64,000 nucleotides of DNA from Elusimicrobiota bacterium (GCA_016218575.1 JACRDN010000023.1:1-64000), one strand, 5' to 3'; shown: positions 8,673-18,126, counted from the first letter of the stretch. The notes: generated from the letters alone by a model not told the origin. Program-made: numbers and translations.

Positions 8673-9506
8673 TTAAAAATTGCCGCTGTAGCGCAGCTGC
8701 ACGACGCGTTCGGGGCCGCGGGGGTCTCCCCCGTTGAAGCGTCCTCCCTGCCCGACGCCGCGAAACGCGAAATCCAGGTGGAAATGGGGGGTCATGTACA
8801 CCCGCAGCCCGGTGTTGAAGCGGCTGTCCGCGAAATTGTTGATGTTGTCCCACTCCACGAGGATGGAGGCCCTGTCCTGTATGTTGAAGCTCAAGGGCAG
8901 GGCGCCGAAAATGGAGTTGCTGTCGAAATCGGAGATGTTGAAGGAGGGGTGGGCCTGGAGGCCGGGAAGACCCAGTTCCTGGGTGGCTACGAAATAGAGC
9001 CCCCTCTGGCGGTGGTTGTAGCGCTTGTCCACCTGGTTGTACAGGTGGCCCTGGCCGTCGTAGCCCAGGGCCAAAGACGGGATTTGCCGGTCTCCGTCGA
9101 AAAAGCGGTACTTGATCTGTAGGTTCGGGGCGCGCAGGCGGACGGTGGAGTTGTTGCCGATGATGCCGTCCATGTTCAGGGAGGCGCCGAGGTTTAAGTT
9201 CTGGAAGACCCCGAAAGAGATGTGCTGCAAGACTCCGCCGTTGGCGAAGAATCGGCTCTGGGCCGCGTAGCCCCCGTAGTCGAGGACAGCCGTGGTCGGG
9301 GTGTCTATGGTGTCCACGTCGGGCTGGAGCAGCGCCCCTAGTTCCGCCCCCCCGGGCTCTCCTCTCTTGGGCCTGATCTTGACTGTCCCGCCCTCGGTTC
9401 CCGCCGGAACCGGCGGATCGGCGGCCAGGGCCGGCTGGGCGAGGCTCAAAGCCGCCAAGAACAGCCAAAGACAGCCCGAGCCCGACGGCGGCCGCGATTT
9501 CGTCAT
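8673..9506 (-). CDS. Predicted outer-membrane beta-barrel protein
   Basis: A 277-residue protein with a signal peptide (LFLAALSLAQPALAA). Alternating hydrophobic and polar strands follow, rich in Gly, Asn and aromatic residues (for example ISFGVFQNLNLGASLNMDG and TGLRVYMTPHFHLDFAFRG). It ends VQLRYSGNF with the terminal Phe typical of outer-membrane barrels. The family is not recognised. It lies 22 nt downstream of a response regulator gene and 41 nt upstream of the aldolase gene. Confidence 0.75.
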   Translation of the reverse strand: MTKSRPPSGSGCLWLFLAALSLAQPALAADPPVPAGTEGGTVKIRPKRGEPGGAELGALLQPDVDTIDTPTTAVLDYGGYAAQSRFFANGGVLQHISFGVFQNLNLGASLNMDGIIGNNSTVRLRAPNLQIKYRFFDGDRQIPSLALGYDGQGHLYNQVDKRYNHRQRGLYFVATQELGLPGLQAHPSFNISDFDSNSIFGALPLSFNIQDRASILVEWDNINNFADSRFNTGLRVYMTPHFHLDFAFRGVGQGGRFNGGDPRGPERVVQLRYSGNF

Positions 9507-9528
9507 GAAGGCATTTTATCTTTCTTGC

Positions 9529-9906
9529 CTAAGCTTTCGCAAGAATTTTAGAGATTTTTTCATGAAGGGCGTCCATTTCGAAGGGCTTCTGGATGATTTC
9601 GTTGGCGCCGCTCATGAGGGCGATGCCCTTTTCCCGGTTCGTGTCGCGGCTGGTGATGATGAGGATGGGGGGGGCTTTGGCGCCGAGCTTGTTGGTGACC
9701 TCATATGCCACGTGATAACCATCGACGTAGGGCATCATCACATCGAGGATCAGGAGGTCCAGCCGGCCCGAGAGCGCGGCCTGGAGGGCTTCCTTGCCGT
9801 TGGTCGCGGTCAGGATGTCGTAGCCCTGGTAGCCCAGGTCCATCTTTAGAAGCTCAAGAAGGTCCGGGTCGTCATCGGCAACTAGGATGCGCTTTCGATC
9901 CGCCAT
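9529..9906 (-). CDS. Single-domain response regulator (CheY-like receiver)
   Basis: A 125-residue stand-alone receiver domain. The acidic pocket is Asp11-Asp13, the phospho-acceptor is Asp55 (LLILDVMMP), the switch Thr is at 85 and the conserved Lys at 107 (QKPFE). No output domain follows, so it must act by protein contact. Its start lies 25 nt inside the dnaE 3' end in another frame. Two histidine kinases elsewhere in the window (19944-21524, 50593-52377) have no adjacent regulator and are possible partners. Confidence 0.95.
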   Translation of the reverse strand: MADRKRILVADDDPDLLELLKMDLGYQGYDILTATNGKEALQAALSGRLDLLILDVMMPYVDGYHVAYEVTNKLGAKAPPILIITSRDTNREKGIALMSGANEIIQKPFEMDALHEKISKILAKA

Positions 9907-12900
9907 GCTTTCTCCCCTAAAATTTTCTCGATAGAGTCTAGCAGTTTTTGCGACAGGCGCACGCCGTAGTCCAGCTCGAGCACGGCGGTTCCCTCCGGGG
10001 TCTCGTATTCCAGCGCCACGCGGCAGGAACCGTGGTGGCTTTCCAAGATTTCCTTGAGGGACTCGAGCAGGTTTCCCTCAAGGACGGAAGGGGGCGTTAG
10101 AAGTCGCAGTTTTTTCCCGCAGAGGAAAAGCGCCATGTCCAGGGGCATGATCTGCTCGACGATGAGCTCGGGTCCCGCCTCGACCTCGGTCCCTCCCGCT
10201 CCCCGAAAGCTGAGGCGTCCCGTTACCGCCACGATGGAGCCCACCTTGAGCTGGGCCCCGAGCCCCGCGGCATAGGACTTGGGAAACACAAGGAGGTTGA
10301 TTTCCCCGGTCAGATCCTCGAGCACGCCCCGAGCCCATTGCTCGCCCTTGCTCTTGGTGACCATGCGCTTGATTTGGGTGATAAGACCCGCCAACCGCAC
10401 CGGGCCGGTGATTTCTTGGCCGAGCTTGTCTATGGCGTGGCTGCTCACCGCCTTGAGCTTCTCCTGTATCCCCAAAAGCGGATGGCCGGAGAAGTAGAAG
10501 CCCAGCACTTCTTTTTCGGATTTGAGAAGGTCATGCTCGCTCATCGGCTGAACCTGGATCTTGGCTTCGGACGGATCCTGGGCCAGCGAGACCTGCGTCC
10601 CGAAGAGCAGCCCTTGGCCGCGCAGGAGATCCTCGCGCAGGCGGGTCTGTCGCCCCATGCAATCGTCGAGCCGGGCCGCTAGGTCGGCCCTTCCGGCAGC
10701 CGGGGGCGCGCCGGGGGCCAAGTTGTCCAGGGCCCCGGCCTTGATCAGGGACTCTAGGACCTTCTTGTTGCAGGAGTGCAGGTCCACGCGCGCGCAGAAG
10801 TCATCCAGGTCCTTGAAGGGGGCCTCTTTTCGGGCCTTGAGCATGGAATCCACCGCGCCCTCGCCCACGTTCTTGACCGCCACCAGGCCGAAACGGATGG
10901 CATTGGGGTCCTCGATGGAGAAGTGGGCTTGCGACTTTTGTATGTCGGGGGGCCGGATTTCGATGCCCATGGCGCGCGCCTCTTCCAAGTAGGTGACGAG
11001 CTTGTTCTCCTTCTCGTCGGTTCCGATGGCGGAATGCCCGATCTCTGAGGTCGCCACCGCGGCCATGAACTCCAGGGGGTAGTTGGCCTTGAGATGCGCC
11101 GTCTGGTAAGCGACGATCCCGTAGGCCACGGAATGGGAGCGATTGAAGCCGTAGCCGCCGAACTGGACCATATGGTCGTAGATCTTGTTGGCGAGCTTAG
11201 GCGAGATTTTGTGCCCGGCCGCGCCCTTGACGAAGGTGTCGCGCATCTTCTCTAGCTCTTCCGGGATCTTCTTTCCCATGGCCTTGCGCAGGCCGTCGGC
11301 TTGGCCCGGCGTGAAATCGGCGAGCTTCTTCGATATCTCCATGACCTGCTCCTGGAAAACCATGCAGCCGTAGGTGTCCTTGAGTATCGGCTCCAGGAGA
11401 GAATGGTCGTAGGATATCTTCTGCTTGCCGTGCTTTCGTTCGACGAACATGTCGAGCATGCCCGACTGCATGGGGCCGGGGCGGAAGAGCGCGATCAGGG
11501 AGACGATATCGTTGAAGTCCGTGGGTTTGAGGCGGACCAGGAGGTCGCGCATGCCCTGGCTGTCGAGCTGGAACACGGCCAGGGCCTTGCCAGAGCGCAG
11601 AAGCTCGAAAGCCTTGGGGTCGTCCATGGGTATCTTATCGATCGCGAATCCCGGGTCGTGCCGCGCCCGAATGGATTTGACGCAGTTCTCGATGATGGAC
11701 AAAGTGCGCAGGCCCAGGAAGTCGACCTTCAGGAGGCCTAGCTTGGGCAGGACGTCGCCGTCGTACTGGGTCGTGATCACGTCGGACTTTCCGCCGCGGG
11801 AAAGCGGCGTGTATTTCACCACCGGCTCCTTGGTGATAACGGTGCCGGCCGCGTGCACGCCGGTGTGGCGCTTCAAGCCCTCGAGCTTCAAGGAGAGGTC
11901 GAGGAGCTTCTTGATCTGGGGGTTCTTGGCCGCCTCCTGGAGTTCTGGAGACTTCTGCAGGGTCTGGTACAAAGTGACGCCGGGCCCGCCCGGAATCATC
12001 TTGGCGATACGGTCCACCTCGGCCAGGGGGACGTTCATCACCCGGCCCACGTCGCGCACCACCAGGCGCGCCGCCATGGAACCGAAGGTGATGATCTGGG
12101 CCACGTTGGCGGCGCCGTACTTCTGGCGCACGTAGTCTATGACTTTGTCGCGGCCGGTGTCGGCGAAATCGATGTCCAAGTCCGGCATGGACTTGCGGTC
12201 GGGGTTTAGGAAACGCTCGAAGAGGAGGTTGTGCTTCAAGGGATCGGCGTCCGTGATGCGCAGGGCATAGGCGACTAAGGCCCCGGCGCCGGAGCCGCGG
12301 CCCGGCCCCACGGGGATCCCCTCGCGCCGGGCGTAGGCGATGAAGTCCCAGACCACCAGGAAGTAGCCGGAGAACCCCATTCTCCGGATCACGGAAAGCT
12401 CGAACTTGAGCCGCTCTCCGTACGCTGGCGCCATGGCGCCTCCGAGGCGGATTTGCAGGCCTTTTAGGCAGAGGTCCTCAAGGTAAGAATCCTGGGTGAA
12501 GCCCTCCGGCACTTGGAATTCGGGAAGGAGGAGCTGGTCCGTGGGAATCTTGATATGGCACATCTCCGCGATCTTGAGGGTATTGGCGAGGCTCTCGGGG
12601 GCGAAAGAGAAGAGGGCCTGCATCTGGGCCGGGCTCTTGAGGTAGAACTCGTGGGTCTCGAATTTGAGGCGGTTGGTGTCCTCGAGCTTCCTCCCGGTGG
12701 AGATGCAGACACGCGCGTCGTGGGCCTCGAAATCGTTCTTGTGGGCGTAGTGGCAGTCGTTGGTCGCGACCAGGGGGATGCCGGTGCGCTTGTGGAGCTC
12801 CAAAAGGGCTTGGAGGACCTGGCGCTGCTTCTCGAGGCCATGGTCCATGATCTCGAGATAGAAGCAATCCGGCTCCAGGCTGTCTCGGAACCACGCCGCC

Positions 12901-13397
12901 AGCTTCTCGGCCTGGGCCAGATTCCCGTCCATGATGGCCTGGCTCATCTCGGATTTGAGGCAGCCCGAAAGGATGATGAGCCCCTTGGAGTGCTTGGCCA
13001 GGAGTTCCTTGTCCACCCGCGGGTCGTAGTAATAGCCCTCGGTGAAGCCCTTGCTCACCAGCTGCATGAGGTTCTGGTAGCCCTCGAAGTTCCTGGCCAG
13101 CACCGTCAGGTGACAATTCTCCTTCTGAGAGTGGCCGCGGTCGGTGAGCTTTCCCTTGGAGAAGTACATCTCGCAGCCCACGATGGGGTTGAGTCCGAGG
13201 GAGGAGCACTGCTGGTAGAACTCGACGGCCCCGTACATGTTGCCGTGGTCGGTGATGGCCAGGCCCTTGGCTCCCTCCTGGGCCAAGTCCTTCAAGGCTT
13301 CAGAGGGCTTGCCGTCGCGGTCGGAAAGGCGGATCACCCCATCGAGGAGGGAGTACTCCGAGTGGTTGTGGAGATGGACGAACTCGGTTTTGGGCAT
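9882..13397 (-). CDS. dnaE: DNA polymerase III alpha subunit
   Basis: The replicative polymerase catalytic subunit, 1171 residues, normal for DnaE1. The N-terminal PHP domain starts at once (HLHNHSEYSLLDG, then TDHGNMYG). The polymerase active site PDLDIDFAD is near residue 403, and the palm and fingers follow. A helix-hairpin-helix and an OB fold (GPVRLAGLITQIKRMV) occupy the C-terminal third. The ATG at 13397 is only 25 nt from the divergent NUDIX gene. A TATAAC box ends 6 nt before the start, so the message is predicted to be leaderless. Confidence 0.98.
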   Translation of the reverse strand: MPKTEFVHLHNHSEYSLLDGVIRLSDRDGKPSEALKDLAQEGAKGLAITDHGNMYGAVEFYQQCSSLGLNPIVGCEMYFSKGKLTDRGHSQKENCHLTVLARNFEGYQNLMQLVSKGFTEGYYYDPRVDKELLAKHSKGLIILSGCLKSEMSQAIMDGNLAQAEKLAAWFRDSLEPDCFYLEIMDHGLEKQRQVLQALLELHKRTGIPLVATNDCHYAHKNDFEAHDARVCISTGRKLEDTNRLKFETHEFYLKSPAQMQALFSFAPESLANTLKIAEMCHIKIPTDQLLLPEFQVPEGFTQDSYLEDLCLKGLQIRLGGAMAPAYGERLKFELSVIRRMGFSGYFLVVWDFIAYARREGIPVGPGRGSGAGALVAYALRITDADPLKHNLLFERFLNPDRKSMPDLDIDFADTGRDKVIDYVRQKYGAANVAQIITFGSMAARLVVRDVGRVMNVPLAEVDRIAKMIPGGPGVTLYQTLQKSPELQEAAKNPQIKKLLDLSLKLEGLKRHTGVHAAGTVITKEPVVKYTPLSRGGKSDVITTQYDGDVLPKLGLLKVDFLGLRTLSIIENCVKSIRARHDPGFAIDKIPMDDPKAFELLRSGKALAVFQLDSQGMRDLLVRLKPTDFNDIVSLIALFRPGPMQSGMLDMFVERKHGKQKISYDHSLLEPILKDTYGCMVFQEQVMEISKKLADFTPGQADGLRKAMGKKIPEELEKMRDTFVKGAAGHKISPKLANKIYDHMVQFGGYGFNRSHSVAYGIVAYQTAHLKANYPLEFMAAVATSEIGHSAIGTDEKENKLVTYLEEARAMGIEIRPPDIQKSQAHFSIEDPNAIRFGLVAVKNVGEGAVDSMLKARKEAPFKDLDDFCARVDLHSCNKKVLESLIKAGALDNLAPGAPPAAGRADLAARLDDCMGRQTRLREDLLRGQGLLFGTQVSLAQDPSEAKIQVQPMSEHDLLKSEKEVLGFYFSGHPLLGIQEKLKAVSSHAIDKLGQEITGPVRLAGLITQIKRMVTKSKGEQWARGVLEDLTGEINLLVFPKSYAAGLGAQLKVGSIVAVTGRLSFRGAGGTEVEAGPELIVEQIMPLDMALFLCGKKLRLLTPPSVLEGNLLESLKEILESHHGSCRVALEYETPEGTAVLELDYGVRLSQKLLDSIEKILGEKAWRIESAS

Positions 13398-13422
13398 TTT
13401 TTGTTATACTCAACTCACGGCC
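13398..13422. promoter_or_regulatory. Compact bidirectional promoter between dnaE and the NUDIX gene
   Basis: The whole intergenic space is 25 bp. GTTATACT carries TATACT on the plus strand (13405-13410, 12 nt before the NUDIX ATG). It also carries TATAAC on the minus strand (13409-13404, 6 nt before the dnaE ATG). The two -10-like boxes overlap back to back, and neither gene has room for a normal leader. Confidence 0.55.
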
Positions 13423-13977
13423 ATGACTAAGACTTCCGCGGGCAAGGCTTGCCTCGTCGAGACTCTGATCAAGAAAAACCCCGTTTACCGCGGCAACGCG
13501 GTCGATTTCTGCGTGGACCGTGTGCGTCTTCCGGACGGCCGCTCGGCCACGCGAGAGTACTTGGACCACCCGGGTGCTGTGGGAGTCGTCCCCTTCCTAG
13601 ACGCCAAGACCGTGGTGCTCGTTCGCCAGTACCGCCATCCCGTGGGCGAGATCACCTTGGAGCTGCCCGCCGGAAAGCTGGATCGCGGCGAGAAGGCCCT
13701 GGCCTGCGTCAGGCGCGAACTGCGCGAGGAGACGGGCTACTCCGCCGGGAAGATTCGATTCCTCCTCGATTATTGGCCGACCCCCGCCTTCGCCAGCGAG
13801 AGGCTCCACCTTTTTGTCGCCGAGGGCCTGGTCCCGGGTGTCCACGAGCCGGATTGCGATGAATTCATCGAAACGGAGGTCCTGCCTTTTAAAAGAGCCT
13901 TGGGCCTGGTCCGCTCCGGGAAGATACTCGATTCCAAGACCGTGATCGGGCTTTTGGCCTGCGCCTTTTGGGGCTAG
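13423..13977 (+). CDS. NUDIX hydrolase, ADP-ribose pyrophosphatase type
   Basis: Hydrolyses a nucleoside diphosphate linked to X. The 184-residue size, the GEITLELPAGKLDRGE approach and a complete NUDIX box at 84-106 (catalytic RELREETG) fit the ADP-ribose pyrophosphatase subgroup. The ATG at 13423 is used because upstream codons lie inside dnaE and the protein MTKTSAGKACLVETL has a normal N-terminus. It is divergent from dnaE and 37 nt before the patatin fusion gene. Confidence 0.92.
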   Translation: MTKTSAGKACLVETLIKKNPVYRGNAVDFCVDRVRLPDGRSATREYLDHPGAVGVVPFLDAKTVVLVRQYRHPVGEITLELPAGKLDRGEKALACVRRELREETGYSAGKIRFLLDYWPTPAFASERLHLFVAEGLVPGVHEPDCDEFIETEVLPFKRALGLVRSGKILDSKTVIGLLACAFWG

Positions 13978-13988
13978 GCCGTCCGAAT

Positions 13989-13994
13989 TATACT
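13989..13994 (+). promoter_or_regulatory. -10-like TATACT box for the CNB-patatin gene
   Basis: TATACT lies 20 nt before the ATG at 14015, in the short gap after the NUDIX stop. The leader would be about a dozen nucleotides. No Shine-Dalgarno was seen. Confidence 0.4.
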
Positions 13995-14014
13995 AAATGC
14001 CCTGACCCTCTAAA

Positions 14015-16069
14015 ATGACCCCTGAAGAAATCCCGGTCTGGGAGCCTTTTCTCAAGAGGGTTCCTCTTTTCTCCGGGCTATCCTTCGAGGACATCTCCCG
14101 CATCGCGGCGCGGATGCAGGCGCTCTCCTTGCCCAAGGGTTCGGTGCTCTTTTCCCAGGGCGACGAGCCGGACTCCCTCTACATCATCACTTCGGGTCAG
14201 GTGCGGCTCTTCCATTCCTTGAATGTTGGTGAGACCTTGGTGGCTTTCCTGGGCCGGGGCGAGACCTTGGGGGAGGGGGGGCTTTTGACCGGGGAGCCGC
14301 GCAGTGCCACCGCCAGGCTCAACACCACCTGCGAGTTCTTAAAGCTCTCGCGCAAGGACTTCGAGGCAATTTTAAGGGAGACTCCCTCCCTTCTCCTTCA
14401 TCTCTCCCGGATACTCGCCCGCAGGCTGGTCCCGCAGGTGGCACCCAAGCCCAGCAAAAAGGTCTCGAGCGCCCAGCTCATGGCCTTCAACGCGGCCCTG
14501 GGCAGGGCCGACGCGGCTCTGTTTTCCTGCCAGCTGGGGCTGGCTCTCACCGAGCAGACCCGCAAGCGGACGCTTCTTGTGGACATGGGGACGGACTCGG
14601 GGGCTATCGCCCGGGCCTTGGGACTCAAGCCCCAGGTCATCGCCGAGGCGGCCCTGCGCGAGGTGGACTTGAGGGACCCGGGGATGCTGCGGACCTTGGC
14701 CCAGGCCCACCCCTCTGGCTTGGAGATCCTAAGCCTCCCGGCCGCGACCTTGGGGGGGCGGCTCTATAGCGGCATTTATCTCTTCTTGAACTTCCTGCGC
14801 GAGGCCCACGACCTGGTCCTCGTGCATTTGAGCTCGGAGTTGGGCGACATCGAGAAGTCCGTGCTCGCCGAGGCCGACCAGGCCCTCCTGGTGGGGAACG
14901 CCGGGCACAAGCCGCAGTTTCGCCAGCTCGAGGGAGAGCTTCTCTCGGCCATGGATCGCAAGAAAATGCTCGAGGTTTGGCTGGGCGAGGCCGACTTCGA
15001 GGAGTCCACTTTGGCTTTGCCGTCCCAGCGGCAGACCATCCCCTGGTCCGAGGATCTGGCCGAGGTTTTCGAAAGGTCCGCCTCTCCCTACAAGGCCATG
15101 GAAGGCCATCCCAAGTCCCTGAGGGGCATCGAGCGTCTGGCCCGGCGCCTGGGCGGGGTCCAGGTGGGGCTTGCCCTGGGCGCCGGCGCGGCCCTGGGGC
15201 ATTCCCTGATCGGTGTCCTCAAGGTCTTCAAGAAGGAGGCAATCCCCATAGACATGCTGGCCGGCACCTCCATCGGCTCGCTCATCGGAGGCTTCGCGGC
15301 TCTCGGCATGGAACCGGAGGAGATCGAGGACCTGGCCGCGCGCATCGACAAGGCCTGGGTCTACGAGAACTTGTTCTGGGACCTCACCTTGCCGCGCTCC
15401 GGGATTTTCGCGGGGGAGACCTTGCTGAGGTTTGTCCGGTCGTATTTCGGGAACAAGGAATTCCCGGAGCTGGAGATGCCCTTCGCCTGTGTCGCCACCG
15501 ACATAGAGACCGGCGAGGAGGTCGTGTTGAAGGAAGGCCGCGCGGCCGAGGCCATTCGCGCGAGCTGCGGCCTGCCGTTGATTTACGCGCCGATACGCTT
15601 GAACGGCCGCTACCTGGTGGACGGGGGCCTGGTCAACCCCGTTCCCGCCAACGTGGTGGCCGACATGGGCGCCAACGCCCTGATCGCGGTCAACCTCACT
15701 TCTCCCGCCAGCGAACGCCCCACTCGCATCAAGGCCAGGCGCATGGCCCAGAAGACCACGCTCTTGAACGCGCCCGTGGATTTGGCGAGCTTGAAGGAAC
15801 TGGCCCTTCCGGAGCTGCTCAAGGCGCCCAGCATGCCCGAGATCTTCTTCCAGATGATATACACCATGGAGTACGAGATCGCGCAGACCCGCTTGGACCT
15901 GGCCGACGTGGTGATCCACCCCGATCTTCCCGGCTTCTCTTGGACCGAGATGCACCGCGCCAAGGAGATCATCAAGGCCGGCGAGCGCGTGGCCGAACAG
16001 TACCTGCCCCAGATCAAGGCCCTCATTCCCTACTTCTCGGACTATTGCCGGGTGCCCTCTCGCAAGTAG
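14015..16069 (+). CDS. Cyclic-nucleotide-binding / ParA-like / patatin fusion protein
   Basis: A 684-residue three-domain protein. Residues about 12-135 are a cyclic-nucleotide-binding domain (PLFSGLSFEDI, GEGGLLTGEPRSATA). Residues about 155-340 resemble a MinD/ParA NTPase (TLLVDMGTDSGAIARALGL), but the usual Gly-Lys-rich P-loop is absent. Residues about 382-580 are a patatin lipase with Ser419 (GTSIG) and Asp536 (VDGG). The oxyanion loop reads GAGAALG and lacks the usual Arg. No signal peptide is seen, so it should be cytoplasmic or peripheral to the inner membrane. Mycobacterial and neuropathy-target-esterase-like proteins share the CNB-patatin plan, which suggests a nucleotide-gated phospholipase. 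Confidence 0.92.
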   Translation: MTPEEIPVWEPFLKRVPLFSGLSFEDISRIAARMQALSLPKGSVLFSQGDEPDSLYIITSGQVRLFHSLNVGETLVAFLGRGETLGEGGLLTGEPRSATARLNTTCEFLKLSRKDFEAILRETPSLLLHLSRILARRLVPQVAPKPSKKVSSAQLMAFNAALGRADAALFSCQLGLALTEQTRKRTLLVDMGTDSGAIARALGLKPQVIAEAALREVDLRDPGMLRTLAQAHPSGLEILSLPAATLGGRLYSGIYLFLNFLREAHDLVLVHLSSELGDIEKSVLAEADQALLVGNAGHKPQFRQLEGELLSAMDRKKMLEVWLGEADFEESTLALPSQRQTIPWSEDLAEVFERSASPYKAMEGHPKSLRGIERLARRLGGVQVGLALGAGAALGHSLIGVLKVFKKEAIPIDMLAGTSIGSLIGGFAALGMEPEEIEDLAARIDKAWVYENLFWDLTLPRSGIFAGETLLRFVRSYFGNKEFPELEMPFACVATDIETGEEVVLKEGRAAEAIRASCGLPLIYAPIRLNGRYLVDGGLVNPVPANVVADMGANALIAVNLTSPASERPTRIKARRMAQKTTLLNAPVDLASLKELALPELLKAPSMPEIFFQMIYTMEYEIAQTRLDLADVVIHPDLPGFSWTEMHRAKEIIKAGERVAEQYLPQIKALIPYFSDYCRVPSRK

Positions 16070-16081
16070 CCTTAGTCGAAT

Positions 16082-17410
16082 CTAAAGGCTGGCCAGGATC
16101 GCGTGGGCCGCGTTCAAGTCTCCCGAGGCTATTTTAAGGAAGACGTCCTTGAGTTTTTCCTTGAGGGCTTCTTCCCGCTTGAGGGCCCGAGCCCGGGCGC
16201 TGCCGGGCAAAAAGCGCATGATGAAGTTGTCGGCCAGCTCCCGCCACCGGAGCTTCGGCTTGATGGCGCCGGCCAGGCGATAAGGGACCGCGGCGTAATC
16301 GGAGGCGGCGCGGCCGAGGGCCTGGCCCAGGCCGCTATTGCGGGCGATGAGGGCGTCTGCCCGAGAGAGGTCCGAGAGCCAACTCTCGGACTCCAGGAGC
16401 CGGATCGCCAGCTCGTCGCGGGCCTTGAGAGCGGAAAGCTTTTCCTTGAGGTCCGCCCCACGTCTTTTATAGGCCGAGAGGTCGGCCGCGCCGAGAGGGA
16501 GCCGGCCGATCAAGTCCAGGAGCTCCGGGGTCAAGAAATCCCGCTCCTGGTCCAGACGCTCGAGCTCCTCCTGGAGGCTGGCCAAGGCGATCCAGCGCGC
16601 CGCCTCCTTTTGCTTGGCCCCCAGGGCGATCACGAGCGAGCGGGTGATTTTCTCAGGGTCCTGGGCCGGCTGCGCCGCGGCCTCGAATTCCCGCAGGGCC
16701 GACGCGGCATTTTCCAGGGCCGATTGCCGCTTGGCTTGACGCGGGCTCTCCTTGATCCCCTTGGCGGCGGCTTGAGCCTGGAGCTGGGCTTCTATGACGG
16801 AGTCGAGGAGCTGCTCGGGGAGATAGCGGCGTTCCAGGCCCAGGGCCTTGGCCCAGGCGTAGTTCTTGGAAAGGCGCATCTTCATCTCGAGAATCCGGAT
16901 GTCGTGGCGGATGGAGTAGGCGGGATAGCTCAAAGTCTCGTAGTCGAGTTTTCCGGTCTCGATGAGCTTGGGAGCGCCGGGCGCCCGGCGCTGATTCAAG
17001 GCGCTTTGCAGGGTCTGGAGCTGGGGGGAATAGCCCCGCAAGTTGCTTCGGCTGAGCCGGTCGTAATAGCCAGAGCTCAAGGTCGAGGGCGCGCCCGAGG
17101 CCCCTTGGGCCGAACCGGAGGCTTGGCTCGGTTTCTGCTGGGTGATGATGCGGTTGTTTTGGCTGCCCTGGCCCTCGAAAAGGGTCTTAATGATCTCTCG
17201 CTTCTCCTCGTCGGCCATCTGTTCGTCCATGTTCGTCAGGCGCGAGTCCTTGCTGGCCTTCTTGAGCCGCCCGAAGAGGTTCTTGTCCGCTGCCGGGTTG
17301 GGTGCTAGATACGTGTCGGGAGGCTTGACCTTAGGCTGGTCTTGAGGGGAATCCGCGCCGTCTTGGGCCCACGCCGCCAGGAGGGCCAAGCCCAACAGGA
17401 GGGCCCTCAT
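16082..17410 (-). CDS. Hypothetical exported helical protein
   Basis: A 442-residue product with a signal peptide (MRALLLGLALLAAWAQ). A charged, low-complexity N-terminal third and long Ala/Leu/Glu-rich helices (about 220-440) suggest coiled coils. No family was recognised. The ATG overlaps the upstream gene stop as ATGA, making it the last gene of the kinase/tldD/prcB operon. It converges on the patatin fusion gene with a 12-nt gap. Confidence 0.72.
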   Translation of the reverse strand: MRALLLGLALLAAWAQDGADSPQDQPKVKPPDTYLAPNPAADKNLFGRLKKASKDSRLTNMDEQMADEEKREIIKTLFEGQGSQNNRIITQQKPSQASGSAQGASGAPSTLSSGYYDRLSRSNLRGYSPQLQTLQSALNQRRAPGAPKLIETGKLDYETLSYPAYSIRHDIRILEMKMRLSKNYAWAKALGLERRYLPEQLLDSVIEAQLQAQAAAKGIKESPRQAKRQSALENAASALREFEAAAQPAQDPEKITRSLVIALGAKQKEAARWIALASLQEELERLDQERDFLTPELLDLIGRLPLGAADLSAYKRRGADLKEKLSALKARDELAIRLLESESWLSDLSRADALIARNSGLGQALGRAASDYAAVPYRLAGAIKPKLRWRELADNFIMRFLPGSARARALKREEALKEKLKDVFLKIASGDLNAAHAILASL

Positions 17411-18126
17411 GGCTTAGGTTCCGCGTTGAAATCGAAGATCATTTTCTTTCCAGAGAAGACCTGTCCGTCGTTCGTTATCCGGGCCAGGCCCAGGCTGAGT
17501 TCGCCCGAGGGGATGTCCTTTCGCGCCTTGCGGGCGACGTCGAGAAAGGTATGGGTCGAGCTCTTGTCCAGCACGCTCCAGCGGGCCAGGGCGTAGCGGC
17601 CGTTGGGAGTGAGGGCCAGCATCTCGAGGCTCGGAAAGGGGCCGGCCTGCATGAGCTCGTTGCCGAGGTAATTCTTGACCGACGCGAACCACTTGTCCTG
17701 GACCCGGCGGCTCAGGAGCAAAGTCTCCTCGTCCTGGGAGAATAGGAGGGGCTCCCCGCCGTCCGGAATGTCGGCCTCCGCTTCGGACCAGAGCTCCAGG
17801 CCCTTGCCGCCGTAGAAGCGCAGGACCGCGCGGGACTCGAGTTTCTTGGTGCGCTGGGGATTCCAGGTCGCGGTGCGCTCCACGGTCCAGGCGAAATGCC
17901 CCAGGGAAGAGGCGCCGCCGCGGGTCTCGCGCGCGTTGATCCGGGAGCCGCTCGAGTCCTCCAGGACCCCGAGGCCGATCTCCTGGGAGAGGGTTCCCGC
18001 ATCGTCGTAATAGAGGAGCGAGGCTCCTTGCTTTAGCCAGACCGCGGCATGGGTCGCGGTCGAGCCGTCCACCTGGGCATGGGCCGCCGGGGTTCCGGAA
18101 AGAAAAAGTGCCAGAAGGAGGCTCAC
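17407..18126 (-). CDS. Hypothetical exported protein
   Basis: About 239 residues. I start it at the GTG at 18126 because a signal peptide follows directly (SLLLALFLSGTPAAHAQ) and the GTG overlaps the PrcB-like stop as GTGA. The rest looks beta-rich (THAAVWLKQGASLLYYD, KKLESRAVLRFYGGKGL). It may bind or sense something in the periplasm, but no family was recognised. The frame is open far upstream inside the prcB-like and tldD genes; those residues are a shadow. Confidence 0.7.
   Translation of the reverse strand: MSLLLALFLSGTPAAHAQVDGSTATHAAVWLKQGASLLYYDDAGTLSQEIGLGVLEDSSGSRINARETRGGASSLGHFAWTVERTATWNPQRTKKLESRAVLRFYGGKGLELWSEAEADIPDGGEPLLFSQDEETLLLSRRVQDKWFASVKNYLGNELMQAGPFPSLEMLALTPNGRYALARWSVLDKSSTHTFLDVARKARKDIPSGELSLGLARITNDGQVFSGKKMIFDFNAEPKP

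Noticed and set aside
14729-15955. A 408-codon frame antisense to the patatin fusion gene
   Set aside because: Shadow of a gene with intact catalytic motifs; no ribosome site or domain.
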